Under the pieces are notes generated by a model, which saw only the letters and a program-made list of their open reading frames with translations, did not search any database and was not told the DNA's origin. A DNA stretch of 64,000 bases, from NCBI RefSeq assembly GCF_001913705.1, contig NZ_MKQD01000029.1, forward strand, positions 1 through 64,000. The letters are read 5' to 3'. The first letter of the stretch is position 1. Each line of letters starts with the position of its first letter. The DNA comes from Thalassotalea sp. PP2-459. Lineage in GTDB: Bacteria > Pseudomonadota > Gammaproteobacteria > Enterobacterales > Alteromonadaceae. This document shows positions 23,254-33,709 of the stretch, piece after piece. A program made the translations under genes and the position numbers.

Positions 23254-24474
23254 CTAACCACTTATTTTTAAAGTGTTATCAACATCAGAAATAGAAATTG
23301 CTTTTTTTAATGCTGATATCGCTTGTTCAGGTCTATTAAGCTGTTCTAATACGTGAGCGAAAGTCGTGAGATCGAGTGTATCTACTGGTTGTTCAAGGTG
23401 TAGGCGGGCATTAAAGGCTTTTTCAGCCATTTCCCACTGTTGATCCATTGCTGATAAATGAGCGAGTGCTGTTAACCATTTTGCGTTTTTCGCATCATGG
23501 TGTAAATGTTTTTGCACCGCTTGAATTAATGCATCTACTTGCGTTAGCGGTAACTGCCTTATCGCATAAATGAACTTATCATTCGCGCCCTTTTTAACGG
23601 TTGGTAATAATATGTCGGTCAGTGGTTTATTGATGCGATTTGCAGCTAATACTTGGCAATAGGCAAGTAAAACAGTTTCTTCTTGTTTAACCTTACGAGG
23701 TAAGTTATTCCAATAATTATTTAATGCCTGCTGGTTTTCTTTGGTAATTTTTTGATGAAAAGCCCCTGAAAATGCAGCTTGTTGCCAACTGTTTATTTGC
23801 TGCTGTGTAAAGTGTTTACTTTTTTGTGCTTTATTTAATTGTTCAACCACGTAAAAAAAGCGTTGTTCGATCAAGCTTAAATCGAGTTCCAATGCCAATA
23901 AACGGTCATCGTGACCAATAAATTTATGATATTTGTCGATAAGTGTTCTTGCGCTGGAAAATTCTTGATGGTTTAACAATAATTTTATCGTGATTAAGAC
24001 TGACTCTAATCCTGTTTCTTTAACGTCGAGTTGATCGCCATTTATTTGCTGTAAATAATGTTTTGTGTTGTCCGGTAATCCTTGTAAGTTAGCTGCATTT
24101 GCAGCCATTAAGTAGGCAGTTTCGGTAAAAGGGATGCTATCAGCAGATTTAACTAATAAATGTTCAGCCTGTTTATTATCGCCTAATACGTAAGCGGCAA
24201 TGCCTTTTTGAAAGTTGCGTAACGCCCGTCGTTGACCAGAAAATCTAATTTTATGCCAAGCAGAAAAGCTTAATGATAAGCCGCCGCGCAATAACTTCAG
24301 AGTAATCAATAAGCTAATAAATAAAATTATGATAGCAATTAGGGCGGTAACAACCGTTGATTCAATAGTGTAGTCGCCCATGGCAACTAAAATGTACCCT
24401 TTTTCACCTATAAGAACAGGGCTGAGTGCAACTGCAGCAAAAAATAAAATAAGCGCTAAAATAAGGCGTTTCAT
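23254..24474 (-). CDS. hemY: HemY, inner-membrane TPR protein of the heme cluster
   Basis: HemY (enterobacterial type) is a membrane-anchored TPR protein encoded with heme genes; its exact role is unsettled, and it is not the Bacillus protoporphyrinogen oxidase. The 406-residue protein has two N-terminal TM segments (about 4-22 and 40-62), then the conserved HKIRFSGQRRALRNFQKGI segment and helical repeats. It overlaps the hemX stop by 4 bp (ATGA), so it is cotranscribed. Last gene of the cyaY-hemCDXY unit. Confidence 0.93.
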   Translation of the reverse strand: MKRLILALILFFAAVALSPVLIGEKGYILVAMGDYTIESTVVTALIAIIILFISLLITLKLLRGGLSLSFSAWHKIRFSGQRRALRNFQKGIAAYVLGDNKQAEHLLVKSADSIPFTETAYLMAANAANLQGLPDNTKHYLQQINGDQLDVKETGLESVLITIKLLLNHQEFSSARTLIDKYHKFIGHDDRLLALELDLSLIEQRFFYVVEQLNKAQKSKHFTQQQINSWQQAAFSGAFHQKITKENQQALNNYWNNLPRKVKQEETVLLAYCQVLAANRINKPLTDILLPTVKKGANDKFIYAIRQLPLTQVDALIQAVQKHLHHDAKNAKWLTALAHLSAMDQQWEMAEKAFNARLHLEQPVDTLDLTTFAHVLEQLNRPEQAISALKKAISISDVDNTLKISG

Positions 24475-25715
24475 ATAACGTCTCCGTGTTGTTCGCTAAT
24501 ATCGTTTTGCTGTTCCTTTTGTTGTGTAGGTGAGTTTAGAGGTGTTTGTGGCTGAGGAAGCGTTTCAAGCTCAGGTTCACTCATGTGTTGCTTAATTGCT
24601 TCTAGTGATTGCAAACTACTTGGCAGCTCAAATTCGATGGTTTCATTTTTAAGCACCTGTAACGCTTGATTAAATTTTATTGTTTTTGATTCATTGGTGT
24701 CAAAGTATGTGAGTAACCACGATTGTGCTTTATTTAACGATGCCAAATATAGCGTGTTATTTTCTTTACTTGCTGCCCATTGAGCTTGTTGTAAAGTCAG
24801 CGATAAATTTTCTTTCAAGTTTTGTTGATGAGCAGGTGACATTAGCGGCTCTACTTGGCCACTACGTCGTCTAATAGTGATAAAATCTTGTTTAAAACGT
24901 TGCCAAGTTTTGGCTAGATTTTCACGCCAATCAGCAGTGTTGTTTGAAAGCGTTAAGTCTTCTTCGCTTTCAATTGGCTCCGGAATGTCAGCCATTGCTA
25001 AGGGTAATTGTGCAATTTGCTCCTCTAAGGCCATTAACGTTAATGTTACTTCTTCTGTGGTTAATTCAGGCACCAGTTTTAACGCTTCAATATCGGCTCT
25101 GATTAATTGTCTAATCGATAAGAACTCAGCAGAATCTAACGCTTTTAGGCGTTCATCGGCGTCTTTTAGTAAGTTAATTGCTGCTTGCGTATCTCGCTCA
25201 AACCAGATAGTTCTACTCGCAATACGAATTAAATAGTTTGCTTCATGTAAAAGCCAATCTTCTGGTGATGATTGTTCTAATCGAGAGATCTGAGCATTTA
25301 ATTGTGCAATACGGGCGTCGTGTTGTGCCGTTATTTCTGCTAATGCGCTGGTAAGCTGCTGCTGAGAATCAACCTGCTGTTGACGCAGAAGCTGTGTGAC
25401 TTGTTGGCCAAACTGCTCGTTGTTTTGTTGTATTTGCGTGTTTATTGCCGTTTTTTGCTCAGATGCATGTTGTTGATGCCAATAAAATAAGGCTGCTACA
25501 CCTGCAATGGTGAATAAAGACAATAAAAGTGAGACAAGTGCTGTTTTTGAAATAGGCTGCTTAGGGGAAGCCAAGGAAGTACGTGCACTAGTTCTAACGG
25601 GATTGCTTGGCGAATCCGTAGGTTTATTAACGTGAGCGTTTTTTTTAGTAGGTTGCTCAGTGCTTTTAAGTGTGCTGTCAGGCGTATTTTTATCAGAAGA
25701 TGATGAGTCAGTCAT
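24471..25715 (-). CDS. hemX: HemX, uroporphyrinogen-III C-methyltransferase-like membrane protein
   Basis: The 414-residue protein has a long Ser/Pro/Lys-rich cytosolic N-tail, one TM segment (about 57-76), a Gln-rich coiled coil, then the conserved WLLHEANYLIRIASRTIWFE block of the HemX family. Despite its old name there is no methyltransferase domain. GGAAT lies before the ATG. It sits 4 bp after hemD and overlaps hemY. Confidence 0.93.
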   Translation of the reverse strand: MTDSSSSDKNTPDSTLKSTEQPTKKNAHVNKPTDSPSNPVRTSARTSLASPKQPISKTALVSLLLSLFTIAGVAALFYWHQQHASEQKTAINTQIQQNNEQFGQQVTQLLRQQQVDSQQQLTSALAEITAQHDARIAQLNAQISRLEQSSPEDWLLHEANYLIRIASRTIWFERDTQAAINLLKDADERLKALDSAEFLSIRQLIRADIEALKLVPELTTEEVTLTLMALEEQIAQLPLAMADIPEPIESEEDLTLSNNTADWRENLAKTWQRFKQDFITIRRRSGQVEPLMSPAHQQNLKENLSLTLQQAQWAASKENNTLYLASLNKAQSWLLTYFDTNESKTIKFNQALQVLKNETIEFELPSSLQSLEAIKQHMSEPELETLPQPQTPLNSPTQQKEQQNDISEQHGDVI

Positions 25716-25719
25716 AGGG

Positions 25720-26469
25720 TTATTCCATGCCTTTTAATGTTGTCACAATGGCGTTATCACTGGCGCCGTTACTGATCAATATATTGCGTAAGCCTAATGC
25801 ACTAGCTGTATTTGCTACGCGTTTACTGGGCACAATATACGTGCAATGCTGCGTCCAATAATCATCCATTGGTTTGAGAACATCAACCATGCGTATTAAT
25901 TGTGATTCACTAGTGATGACCATAGCGTTAATTTGCTTATTTTTCCAGACTTTGTCTTGTTCTGCGGCAATATTAAGCCAATTTCGTTGATAACTTTCAA
26001 AATAATCTACGTTAGCCCCACGCTTAATTAATGATTGTGCTAAATGTTCTCTACCGCCGTCCCCGCGTATAATTAATACATGTTGATTCACAACCTTTTC
26101 TGCTGCAAGTTCAGGTAATGCTAGCATACCTTCACTGTTGTGTTGTGTTGGACATATTGCTTGGTAACCGAGGTTTTTCAGACATTGTTGAGTTTTTTCA
26201 CCTACGGCAATAATAGAGGTAACTTGCATCAGCCAATGAGATAACGCATAGCTATTATGTGCAGACTCAACCGCTGCTTGGCTAATAAAAATAACAATAT
26301 TGGGTTGAAACGTGTTGATTAACGACTCAAGCTGCGTGCCATCACCTTTATCTTGATATTCAAGTAATGGCTGACATAAATTATTGATACCCGCTGAATT
26401 AAGCGCCTGTTGTAATTGCCAACAGGCGGGTTCAGGGCGGGTATTTAGCACATACAGGTTACTGTTCAT
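25720..26469 (-). CDS. hemD: Uroporphyrinogen-III synthase
   Basis: HemD closes and inverts ring D of hydroxymethylbilane to give uroporphyrinogen III. The family is poorly conserved, but [15 protein letters not shown] at the start, [23 protein letters not shown] and [17 protein letters not shown] match it. The 249 residues are normal. It overlaps hemC by 11 bp, supporting coupled translation. Confidence 0.93.
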   Translation of the reverse strand: MNSNLYVLNTRPEPACWQLQQALNSAGINNLCQPLLEYQDKGDGTQLESLINTFQPNIVIFISQAAVESAHNSYALSHWLMQVTSIIAVGEKTQQCLKNLGYQAICPTQHNSEGMLALPELAAEKVVNQHVLIIRGDGGREHLAQSLIKRGANVDYFESYQRNWLNIAAEQDKVWKNKQINAMVITSESQLIRMVDVLKPMDDYWTQHCTYIVPSKRVANTASALGLRNILISNGASDNAIVTTLKGME

Positions 26470-27388
26470 ATACCTGTTTTAAAATGTTGTCAGCACCTTG
26501 CGCGAGTAATTTCTCGGCTAAAGTATTGCCTAATGATTCGGCTTGGTCGGCTTGTCCGGTAACTTCATCACTGATGATTTTACTGCCGTCTACCGCGCCG
26601 ACCAATCCGCGTAAATAAATTGTTGAACCTTCAAGTGTCGCGTAGCTCCCAATAGGGACCTGACAACCACCCTCTAATTTAGCATTCATTGCACGTTCGG
26701 CTAACACTCTAGTACGTGTTTCTGCGCATTCTAAAGGCGCCAATAATGCCTTAACGTGTTCATCGTCTGTTCTACATTCAATGCCTACAGCACCTTGACC
26801 ATTGGCGGGTAACATGACTTCTGGCGCAATGTATTGACGAATGCGGTCTAACATTTTTAATCGAATTAGACCTGCTGAGGCTAATACGATAGCGTCAAAC
26901 TCTCCAGCATCGAGTTTAGCAAGACGGGTGTTAACATTGCCACGTAAGCTTCGAATAACGAGATCAGGACGCATCGCTCGTAATTGGCTTTCACGGCGTA
27001 AACTTGACGTACCTACAACAGCACCTTGTGGTAATTCTTCAACGCTATTGACAGTATTTGAAACGAACGCATCGCGAGGATCTTCACGCGGACAAATAAC
27101 TTCCAGACCTAGCCCCTCAGGAAACTCAACGGGCACGTCTTTCATTGAGTGAACGGCAATATCCGCTTTGTTTTCTAAAATTGCCACTTCTAACTCTTTG
27201 ATAAATAATCCTTTACCGCCAACTTTCGCTAAGGGCGTATCTAAAATAATATCACCTTTTGTCGTCATAGGTACAAGTTCAACAGTAATGTTTTGATGAA
27301 AATGTTCAAGTTGAGCTTTTACATACTCTGCTTGCCAAAGTGCTAAAGCACTTTTTCGTGTGGCGATACGAATGATAGGTTGTGTCAT
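26459..27388 (-). CDS. hemC: Hydroxymethylbilane synthase (porphobilinogen deaminase)
   Basis: HemC joins four porphobilinogens. The 309-residue protein has [18 protein letters not shown], the KGLFIKELE loop, [18 protein letters not shown] and the dipyrromethane-cofactor cysteine in [13 protein letters not shown]. It starts 12 bp after cyaY on the same strand. In enterobacteria cyaA lies divergently here; in this window it does not. Confidence 0.97.
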   Translation of the reverse strand: MTQPIIRIATRKSALALWQAEYVKAQLEHFHQNITVELVPMTTKGDIILDTPLAKVGGKGLFIKELEVAILENKADIAVHSMKDVPVEFPEGLGLEVICPREDPRDAFVSNTVNSVEELPQGAVVGTSSLRRESQLRAMRPDLVIRSLRGNVNTRLAKLDAGEFDAIVLASAGLIRLKMLDRIRQYIAPEVMLPANGQGAVGIECRTDDEHVKALLAPLECAETRTRVLAERAMNAKLEGGCQVPIGSYATLEGSTIYLRGLVGAVDGSKIISDEVTGQADQAESLGNTLAEKLLAQGADNILKQVYEQ

Positions 27389-27400
27389 GCGGGATCCTAA

Positions 27401-27721
27401 TTATTGTGCGCTTAAAGTCACGTGTGCGTCTGCTTGTTTAGTTACAGCGTCTGAGATAAATTGCCAAAATTCACCACCACCGCGTTTGTCGATCCATTGT
27501 TCATTGTCATAGTGAAAATGATGACCGTTAAATTTGGTAGCAACCCAAATTTCATGCAATGGCGCTTGCTTATTAATGATGATTTTACTGGCATTTTTGA
27601 AGGTTAACGTTAGCATACCACCAACACCTTCATAATCGATATCAATACCGCAGTCTTCTATCGCTTCTTCAAGTGTCAGTAATAGGTCGTCTGCCATTAA
27701 ATTGTACTGTGTATCGTTCAT
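27401..27721 (-). CDS. cyaY: Frataxin-like iron-binding protein CyaY
   Basis: CyaY regulates iron-sulfur cluster assembly by binding iron and IscS. The 106-residue protein has the acidic helix (DDLLLTLEEAIEDCGIDID), the strand VGGMLTLTF and the family motif HEIWVATKFNGHHF followed by WIDKRGGGEFW. It lies 12 bp before hemC, so it is probably the first gene of a heme operon. Divergent from lptM. Confidence 0.96.
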   Translation of the reverse strand: MNDTQYNLMADDLLLTLEEAIEDCGIDIDYEGVGGMLTLTFKNASKIIINKQAPLHEIWVATKFNGHHFHYDNEQWIDKRGGGEFWQFISDAVTKQADAHVTLSAQ

Positions 27722-27830
27722 TGAGTGGTCCTTTTATTGAATCGAAAAAATTAGTCTTCGATTCGTTGGTAATTGATGGTCATGAGATTATAAAACGTCT
27801 ATCATGGGAAAAAAATCGAATTAATCAAAA

Positions 27831-27989
27831 ATGCGTAAACAAAATTCAATTATTTTCGGTGGCTTACTCTCAATAGTGTTGTTTTCCGGCTGTGGAATGC
27901 CTGGTCCTTTATACCAAGAATCAAACGAGAAAAAAACACAGTCTAATACTGTTATTGAGCAACCGGTAGAAAAACAGGAACAACAATAG
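27831..27989 (+). CDS. lptM: LPS-assembly lipoprotein LptM (YifL type)
   Basis: This 52-residue lipoprotein was found between cyaY and lysA. It has a signal peptide with lipobox LFSGC, followed directly by the family motif GMPGPLYQ (compare the CGLKGPLY type) and a hydrophilic tail. LptM helps oxidative maturation of the LptD-LptE outer-membrane LPS translocon. The stop overlaps the lysA GTG by one base (TAGTG), so translation is coupled. The lptM-lysA-dapF order is conserved in many gammaproteobacteria. The ribosome site is weak. Confidence 0.88.
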   Translation: MRKQNSIIFGGLLSIVLFSGCGMPGPLYQESNEKKTQSNTVIEQPVEKQEQQ

Positions 27990-29236
27990 TGGATTTTTTT
28001 AATCGTCGCTCGGCGCAGTTATATGCCGAAGATTGTGCCGTTGCTGAATTAGCGAAAAACTACGGCACACCTTTATTTGTCTATTCTAGGGCAACCATTG
28101 AACGTCATTGGCATGCCTTTGATAACGCTGCGGCGGGTCGAAAGCATTTGGTCTGCTATGCGGTAAAAGCCAATAGTAATATCGCGGTGCTGAATATTTT
28201 AGCGCGATTAGGATCAGGCTTTGATATTGTTTCAAAAGGCGAGTTAGCACGCGTGTTAGAAGCCGGCGGTGATCCTGCTAAAGTGGTTTTTTCGGGTGTT
28301 GGTAAAAAAGCGGATGAAATAGCCTACGCTTTAGAAAAAGGCATTTATTGTTTTAATGTTGAATCAGAAGCTGAGCTTGCGCGTATACAGCAAGTCGCAC
28401 AATCAATGAATAAAATCGCACCTATTTCTTTGCGGGTGAATCCTGACGTTGATGCCGGCACGCATCCCTATATTTCTACAGGGTTGAAAGAGAATAAATT
28501 TGGCGTAAGTATTGATGATGCCTACCGTATTTATGCACACGCAGCTACTTTGTCTCACATCAATGTGAAAGGTATAGATAGTCATATTGGTTCTCAGCTT
28601 ACCGAAATAGCCCCGTTTTTAGATGCCCTTGATCGCGTGTTGGTTTTAGTTGATAGCTTGGCTGAGCAGGGTATAACACTTTCTCATATTGATGTCGGTG
28701 GTGGCCTAGGTGTGTGCTACCAAGATGAGCAACCGCCTCATCCTCAACAATATGCAGAAGCTATTGCAGAAAAACTTTCTAACAGAGATATTACACTTAT
28801 TTATGAGCCCGGCCGTGCAATTATGGCCAATGCTGGCATTTTAGTGACTGAAGTTGAGTTTTTAAAAACCAATCAAGATAGACATTTTGCGATTGTTGAT
28901 GGTGCAATGAATGACCTTATTCGTCCTGCGTTATATCAAGCTTGGCAAGCAATCATACCCGTGATAAAGCACAATAACGTTCCGAAAAAAAATTATGATG
29001 TAGTTGGCCCAGTGTGTGAAACGGGGGATTTTCTCGGTAAAGATAGAGCATTGGCTATTGAAGCGGGTGATTTACTTGCCGTTCGATCGTCAGGTGCCTA
29101 TGGCTTTACCATGAGTTCAAATTATAATAGTCGACCAAGAGCCGCGGAAGTGATGGTAGATGGTGACAAAGCATTTGTTATCAGGCAGCGCGAGTCATTA
29201 GCAAGTTTATGGCAGGGAGAAGCCTTGCTTCCTTAA
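27989..29236 (+). CDS. lysA: Diaminopimelate decarboxylase
   Basis: LysA decarboxylates meso-diaminopimelate to lysine using PLP. The PLP lysine is K60 in CYAVKANSN; other motifs are HIDVGGGLGV, EPGRAI and the substrate-contact segment CETGDFLGKDR. The 415-residue length is usual. The start is a GTG overlapping the lptM stop. dapF follows 9 bp later. Confidence 0.97.
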   Translation: MDFFNRRSAQLYAEDCAVAELAKNYGTPLFVYSRATIERHWHAFDNAAAGRKHLVCYAVKANSNIAVLNILARLGSGFDIVSKGELARVLEAGGDPAKVVFSGVGKKADEIAYALEKGIYCFNVESEAELARIQQVAQSMNKIAPISLRVNPDVDAGTHPYISTGLKENKFGVSIDDAYRIYAHAATLSHINVKGIDSHIGSQLTEIAPFLDALDRVLVLVDSLAEQGITLSHIDVGGGLGVCYQDEQPPHPQQYAEAIAEKLSNRDITLIYEPGRAIMANAGILVTEVEFLKTNQDRHFAIVDGAMNDLIRPALYQAWQAIIPVIKHNNVPKKNYDVVGPVCETGDFLGKDRALAIEAGDLLAVRSSGAYGFTMSSNYNSRPRAAEVMVDGDKAFVIRQRESLASLWQGEALLP

Positions 29237-29245
29237 GAGAGCTAG

Positions 29246-30076
29246 ATGTTAGTAAATTTTTCAAAAATGCATGGGTTGGGTAATGATTTTTTAGTGCTCG
29301 ATAACGTGACACAAAATGTGTATTTACCTAATGAGCAAATCAAAATGCTCGCTGATCGAAACTTTGGTATTGGCTTTGACCAACTACTGATTGTCGAGCC
29401 GCCATACGATCCTGATTTAGATTTTCATTATCGCATTTTTAATGCTGATGGTAGTGAGGTTAGCCAATGTGGGAATGGAGCCAGATGCTTTGCCCGTTTT
29501 GTTAAAATGAAAGGGCTAACCGGGCGTAATAAAATTCGTGTATCTACGCACTCAGGTAAAATGACGCTTTTTATAGAACGTGATGGTAACGTGACTGTCA
29601 ATATGCCAGTTCCGCAATTAGAGCCGAGTAAAATACCTTTTACTGCTCAAAAAGCAGAAGGTACTTACATCTTACGAAGTGACGAAGAAACGGTGCTTTG
29701 TGGTGCTGCGTCAATGGGTAACCCGCATTGCGTGCTAACTGTTGACGATGTTTCGAAAGCGCCAGTTGAGTACTTAGGCGCGCGCTTGGCAACTCATGAT
29801 CGCTTCCCTCAAGGAGCAAATGTAGGGTTTATGGAGATTGTTTCTCCTGAATTCATTAAATTACGCGTTTTTGAGCGAGGATCCGCAGAAACATTAGCTT
29901 GCGGCAGTGGCGCATGTGCTGCTGTTGTTGTTGGGCAAATTCAGAAAAAACTCGCCAAACAAGTCACCGTGCAATTACCTGGTGGCAAATTAAAAATATA
30001 CTGGAAAGGCCCCGGTAGTCCTGTAAAAATGACAGGACCAGCGGTGCATGTTTTCGATGGACAAATTCATATATGA
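29246..30076 (+). CDS. dapF: Diaminopimelate epimerase
   Basis: DapF converts LL- to meso-diaminopimelate for lysine and peptidoglycan. The two catalytic cysteines are C75 (QCGNGARC) and C219 (ACGSGACA). The 276-residue length is typical. It supplies the LysA substrate, and overlaps the DUF484 gene by 4 bp (ATGA). Confidence 0.97.
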   Translation: MLVNFSKMHGLGNDFLVLDNVTQNVYLPNEQIKMLADRNFGIGFDQLLIVEPPYDPDLDFHYRIFNADGSEVSQCGNGARCFARFVKMKGLTGRNKIRVSTHSGKMTLFIERDGNVTVNMPVPQLEPSKIPFTAQKAEGTYILRSDEETVLCGAASMGNPHCVLTVDDVSKAPVEYLGARLATHDRFPQGANVGFMEIVSPEFIKLRVFERGSAETLACGSGACAAVVVGQIQKKLAKQVTVQLPGGKLKIYWKGPGSPVKMTGPAVHVFDGQIHI

Positions 30077-30792
30077 GTAAACATGAAACCTCAATTACTG
30101 CTGAAAACTCAACAGAAAACTTAGTGGTACCAGATGTCGATATACAATTAACCGATGAGTTAATTGTGACCTATTTACAAGATAACCCAGACTTTTTTAA
30201 TCGACAGCCAGATTTAGTCGCTCAACTACGTTTATCAGATCCTCACCGAGGCGCTATTTCACTCGTTGAACGTCAACAGTTGGCATTACGCACAAAAGTA
30301 CAAACGTTAGAAGAAGAAATTACTCATTTGATGTCAGTAGCGAATCAAAATGAACAACTATTTTCTTTATACAGTGATTTATATCTACGCTTACTCGATT
30401 GTGAAACCGCAGCAGAGTTATTAAATTGTTTGCGCCAAGCAACGACTGAATTATTATCTTTAAAGTCATTAAAGGTATGGCTTGTAGCACCTTATAGTTT
30501 TGAGCATGATTGTCTTATAGAGCAAGATTGTCAGGAAATTTTGGATAATAGATTACAGGCAGAAGATTATTATTTTGGTCGTATTCAACAGCGTGAACAG
30601 CAAATGGTTTTTGATCAAGCCTGTGAAGGCTCGGTTGTCATGATTAAATTAGAGCATCACGAAAAAGTGATAGGCTTCATTGCCATCAGTTCTCAAGATG
30701 CGGATCACTTTGAGCCAAGAATGGATACCTTACTATTGAACCAATTTAGGAAGTTAGTGGCTAAATTATTGGTGCAACTCCAGGCAAGTTAA
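30073..30792 (+). CDS. DUF484 family protein
   Basis: The 239-residue protein has the family N-terminus ([22 protein letters not shown], i.e. DFF and PDL around residues 37-46), then [15 protein letters not shown], a coiled segment and a GAF-like C-terminal half. Function is unknown; it is usually encoded between dapF and xerC. Here the next gene is the HAD phosphatase, coupled by TAATG, so xerC is absent. Confidence 0.93.
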   Translation: MSKHETSITAENSTENLVVPDVDIQLTDELIVTYLQDNPDFFNRQPDLVAQLRLSDPHRGAISLVERQQLALRTKVQTLEEEITHLMSVANQNEQLFSLYSDLYLRLLDCETAAELLNCLRQATTELLSLKSLKVWLVAPYSFEHDCLIEQDCQEILDNRLQAEDYYFGRIQQREQQMVFDQACEGSVVMIKLEHHEKVIGFIAISSQDADHFEPRMDTLLLNQFRKLVAKLLVQLQAS

Positions 30793-31496
30793 TGCGTTAT
30801 AACCGTCGTTTATTGCCTTTTAAGGCCATTAGTTTTGACCTTGATGATACGTTGTATCATAACGCTCCAGTGATGTTAGCGACTGATGAAAAAATGCAGC
30901 AATACTTCGCTGAATTGCTACCTGATGGCCAGTATGGCTATCAGTATTGGTTTCGCTTTCGTCAGCAAGCGTTATTAGATAATGCCGAGCTAATACATGA
31001 TGTTGGCGAGTTAAGGCTAGTGAGTTATCGTTTAGGCTTAATGGCGCTAGGTTTTGATAAAGCGCAGGCAGAAACGATGGCGCAGCAGGCGCTTCAATAC
31101 TTTGTTGAACAACGTAGCAACTTTGTTGTGCCTGACGCTGTACATGAACTATTATCAAAACTAGGAAAGAAATGGCCTTTAATCGCGATTTCTAATGGAA
31201 ATGTAGATACAAGGGCGATTAATCTGGCACAATATTTTTCCTATATTTATCATGCAGGCCAAGGTAATAAACAAAAGCCTTCTGCCGATATGTTTGCAAA
31301 AACTTGTCAGCAATTATTAATTAAGCCTATTGAACTTTTACATGTTGGTGACTGTGGCATTAACGATATTATTGGCGCTGCCCAATTTGGCTGTCAAACC
31401 GCATGGGTATCGACTTATGATGTTGGTCAGCCAATTAAGCAACTAGCAACGCTAGAGTTGCGACATATCACCGAATTAAGCCGTTTAATTAATTAA
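30792..31496 (+). CDS. yigB: HAD-superfamily hydrolase, YigB type
   Basis: HAD motifs are I: FDLDDTLYHN, II: ISNGN, III: Lys in GNKQKPSADMF, IV: VGDCGINDI. E. coli YigB can dephosphorylate a riboflavin precursor and FMN; the same activity is likely but not proved here. It starts on the last base of the DUF484 stop and precedes uvrD, the standard order apart from missing xerC. Confidence 0.9.
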   Translation: MRYNRRLLPFKAISFDLDDTLYHNAPVMLATDEKMQQYFAELLPDGQYGYQYWFRFRQQALLDNAELIHDVGELRLVSYRLGLMALGFDKAQAETMAQQALQYFVEQRSNFVVPDAVHELLSKLGKKWPLIAISNGNVDTRAINLAQYFSYIYHAGQGNKQKPSADMFAKTCQQLLIKPIELLHVGDCGINDIIGAAQFGCQTAWVSTYDVGQPIKQLATLELRHITELSRLIN

Positions 31497-31520
31497 CACC
31501 TTTACAACGAGAGACACCCT

Positions 31521-33695
31521 ATGGATGTATCTGAACTATTAGATTCACTTAATGATAAACAACGTGAAGCGGTAGGCGCTCCGTTACGAAATATGCTGGT
31601 GTTAGCAGGCGCAGGTAGCGGGAAAACACGAGTATTGGTACAGAGAATTGCATGGCTTATGCAAGTTGAGAAAGTATCGCCGCACAGCATTCTTGCTGTT
31701 ACATTTACCAATAAAGCGGCGGCTGAAATGCGAGCACGAGTTGAACAAATGGTAGGTGGCAATATCCATGGTATGTGGATCGGTACCTTTCATGGGCTAG
31801 CACATCGATTATTGCGTATGCACTTTCAAGAGGCTAACTTACCGCAAAGCTTTCAAGTGTTGGACTCTGACGATCAGCTGCGCTTAATAAAACGTATTTT
31901 ACGCGCGTTAAATCTTGACGAAAAACGTTGGCCAGCAAAACAAATGCAATGGTATATCAACGGCAAAAAAGATGAAGGGCTACGTGCTAAACATATTGAA
32001 ACCCATTACGATCAAACAGAAGAAACCTTTGTTAAAGTTTACCAAGCGTATCAAGACGCCTGTGATCGTGCTGGGTTGGTAGATTTTGCTGAATTATTAC
32101 TACGTGCACATGAACTTTGGTTGCACCATCCGATTCTGTTACGGCACTATCAACAGCGATTTTCTCAAATTTTAGTGGATGAATTTCAAGATACCAATGC
32201 GATTCAATACGCCTGGTTAAACTTGCTTGGCCGAGAGCAAAGCAATGTGATGATCGTGGGGGACGACGACCAATCAATCTACGGTTGGCGTGGTGCGAAA
32301 ATAGAGAATATACAACGATTTTTAGATGATTTTACCGGCGCTGAAACCATACGTTTAGAGCAAAACTATCGCTCAACTGCCAATATTTTAACGGCTGCAA
32401 ATAAGTTAATTGATAACAATAACAATCGCTTGGGGAAAGACCTTTGGACACAAGGTGAACAAGGGGAAAAAATTGCTATTTATACTGCCTTTAATGAAAT
32501 AGATGAAGCACGTTTCATTGCTGGCAGAATAGAGCAATGGCGAAGTGATAACGGTGATTTAAACAATGTAGCTATCTTATATCGTAGTAATGCGCAGTCG
32601 CGTATTTTGGAAGAAGCATTACTTCAAGCGAATTTACCCTACCGTATTTATGGTGGTTTACGCTTTTTTGAACGCCAAGAAATTAAGGATGCATTAGCTT
32701 ATTTACGGATAATTAATAATCGAGATGATGATGCAGCGTTTGAGCGTATTATCAATACCCCAACACGAGGTATTGGTAATCAAACGTTATCGTTAGTACG
32801 CGATGCTGCACGTAGTTTGCAAATGACCATGTGGCAAGCATGTCAAACTATGTTGGCAAGCGATCAGTTAAAAGGCCGTAGTGCAAAGGTCATTAACGTG
32901 TTTGTCGAACTGATCGATCAACTTGAAGATGAATCACAACATTTAGATTTAGATCAACAAGCAAACTTTGTTATTCAACACAGTGGCTTAAAAGCGATGT
33001 ATCAAGCTGAAAAAGGCGAACGAGCAGAAGCGCGTATTGAAAACTTAAATGAATTAGTTACTGCTTGCCAAACCTTTGAAGTAGATCCTGAACTTGAACA
33101 AGAGCAAAGTGAACTGACGAGTTTTTTAACCCATGCCGCGCTAGAATCTGGTGAAGGACAAGCCGATGAATTTGAACATGCAGTACAGCTAATGACAATG
33201 CATTCTGCTAAAGGGTTAGAGTTTCCTTTAGTGTTTATTGCTGGCTTGGAAGAAGGCATGTTTCCTTCGCAACAGTCATTAGAAGAAATTGGTCGTTTAG
33301 AAGAAGAGCGACGTTTATGTTATGTTGGTATGACACGGGCAATGGAAAAGTTATATTTATGTCATGCAGAAAGCCGTCGCTTATACGGACAAGAAAAAAT
33401 TCATCCGGCAAGTCGGTTTTTACGTGAATTGCCAAGTGATTGTGTAGAAGAAATACGAATGCAAAACCAAGTTACTCGCCCTAAATCTTCTGGCCGGTTT
33501 GCTAATACCATTTCGTTAGAAACATTCGAGGGAACTGGCTTTAAGTTAGGACAATCTGTTGTCCATCAAAAATTTGGTGAAGGTGTTGTGTTAAATTATG
33601 AAGGTAATGGCGCTCAAAGTCGTGTTCAGGTAAATTTTGCAGAAGTCGGTAGCAAATGGCTGGTAATTGCCTATGCTAATTTAAAAGCATTATAA
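31521..33695 (+). CDS. uvrD: DNA helicase II UvrD
   Basis: UvrD is the SF1 3'-5' helicase of nucleotide excision and mismatch repair. The 724-residue length (E. coli 720) and motifs [45 protein letters not shown] and TMHSAKGLEF are all present. The C-terminal Tudor-like RNA polymerase interaction region (LGQSVVHQKFGEGVVLNYEG) separates it from Rep. Confidence 0.97.
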   Translation: MDVSELLDSLNDKQREAVGAPLRNMLVLAGAGSGKTRVLVQRIAWLMQVEKVSPHSILAVTFTNKAAAEMRARVEQMVGGNIHGMWIGTFHGLAHRLLRMHFQEANLPQSFQVLDSDDQLRLIKRILRALNLDEKRWPAKQMQWYINGKKDEGLRAKHIETHYDQTEETFVKVYQAYQDACDRAGLVDFAELLLRAHELWLHHPILLRHYQQRFSQILVDEFQDTNAIQYAWLNLLGREQSNVMIVGDDDQSIYGWRGAKIENIQRFLDDFTGAETIRLEQNYRSTANILTAANKLIDNNNNRLGKDLWTQGEQGEKIAIYTAFNEIDEARFIAGRIEQWRSDNGDLNNVAILYRSNAQSRILEEALLQANLPYRIYGGLRFFERQEIKDALAYLRIINNRDDDAAFERIINTPTRGIGNQTLSLVRDAARSLQMTMWQACQTMLASDQLKGRSAKVINVFVELIDQLEDESQHLDLDQQANFVIQHSGLKAMYQAEKGERAEARIENLNELVTACQTFEVDPELEQEQSELTSFLTHAALESGEGQADEFEHAVQLMTMHSAKGLEFPLVFIAGLEEGMFPSQQSLEEIGRLEEERRLCYVGMTRAMEKLYLCHAESRRLYGQEKIHPASRFLRELPSDCVEEIRMQNQVTRPKSSGRFANTISLETFEGTGFKLGQSVVHQKFGEGVVLNYEGNGAQSRVQVNFAEVGSKWLVIAYANLKAL

Positions 33696-33709
33696 ATTTA
33701 GGTAAGTTG

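Noticed and set aside
24877-25236. 119-codon plus-strand frame within hemX
   Set aside because: Antisense shadow of the conserved HemX coding region with no family resemblance or start signal.
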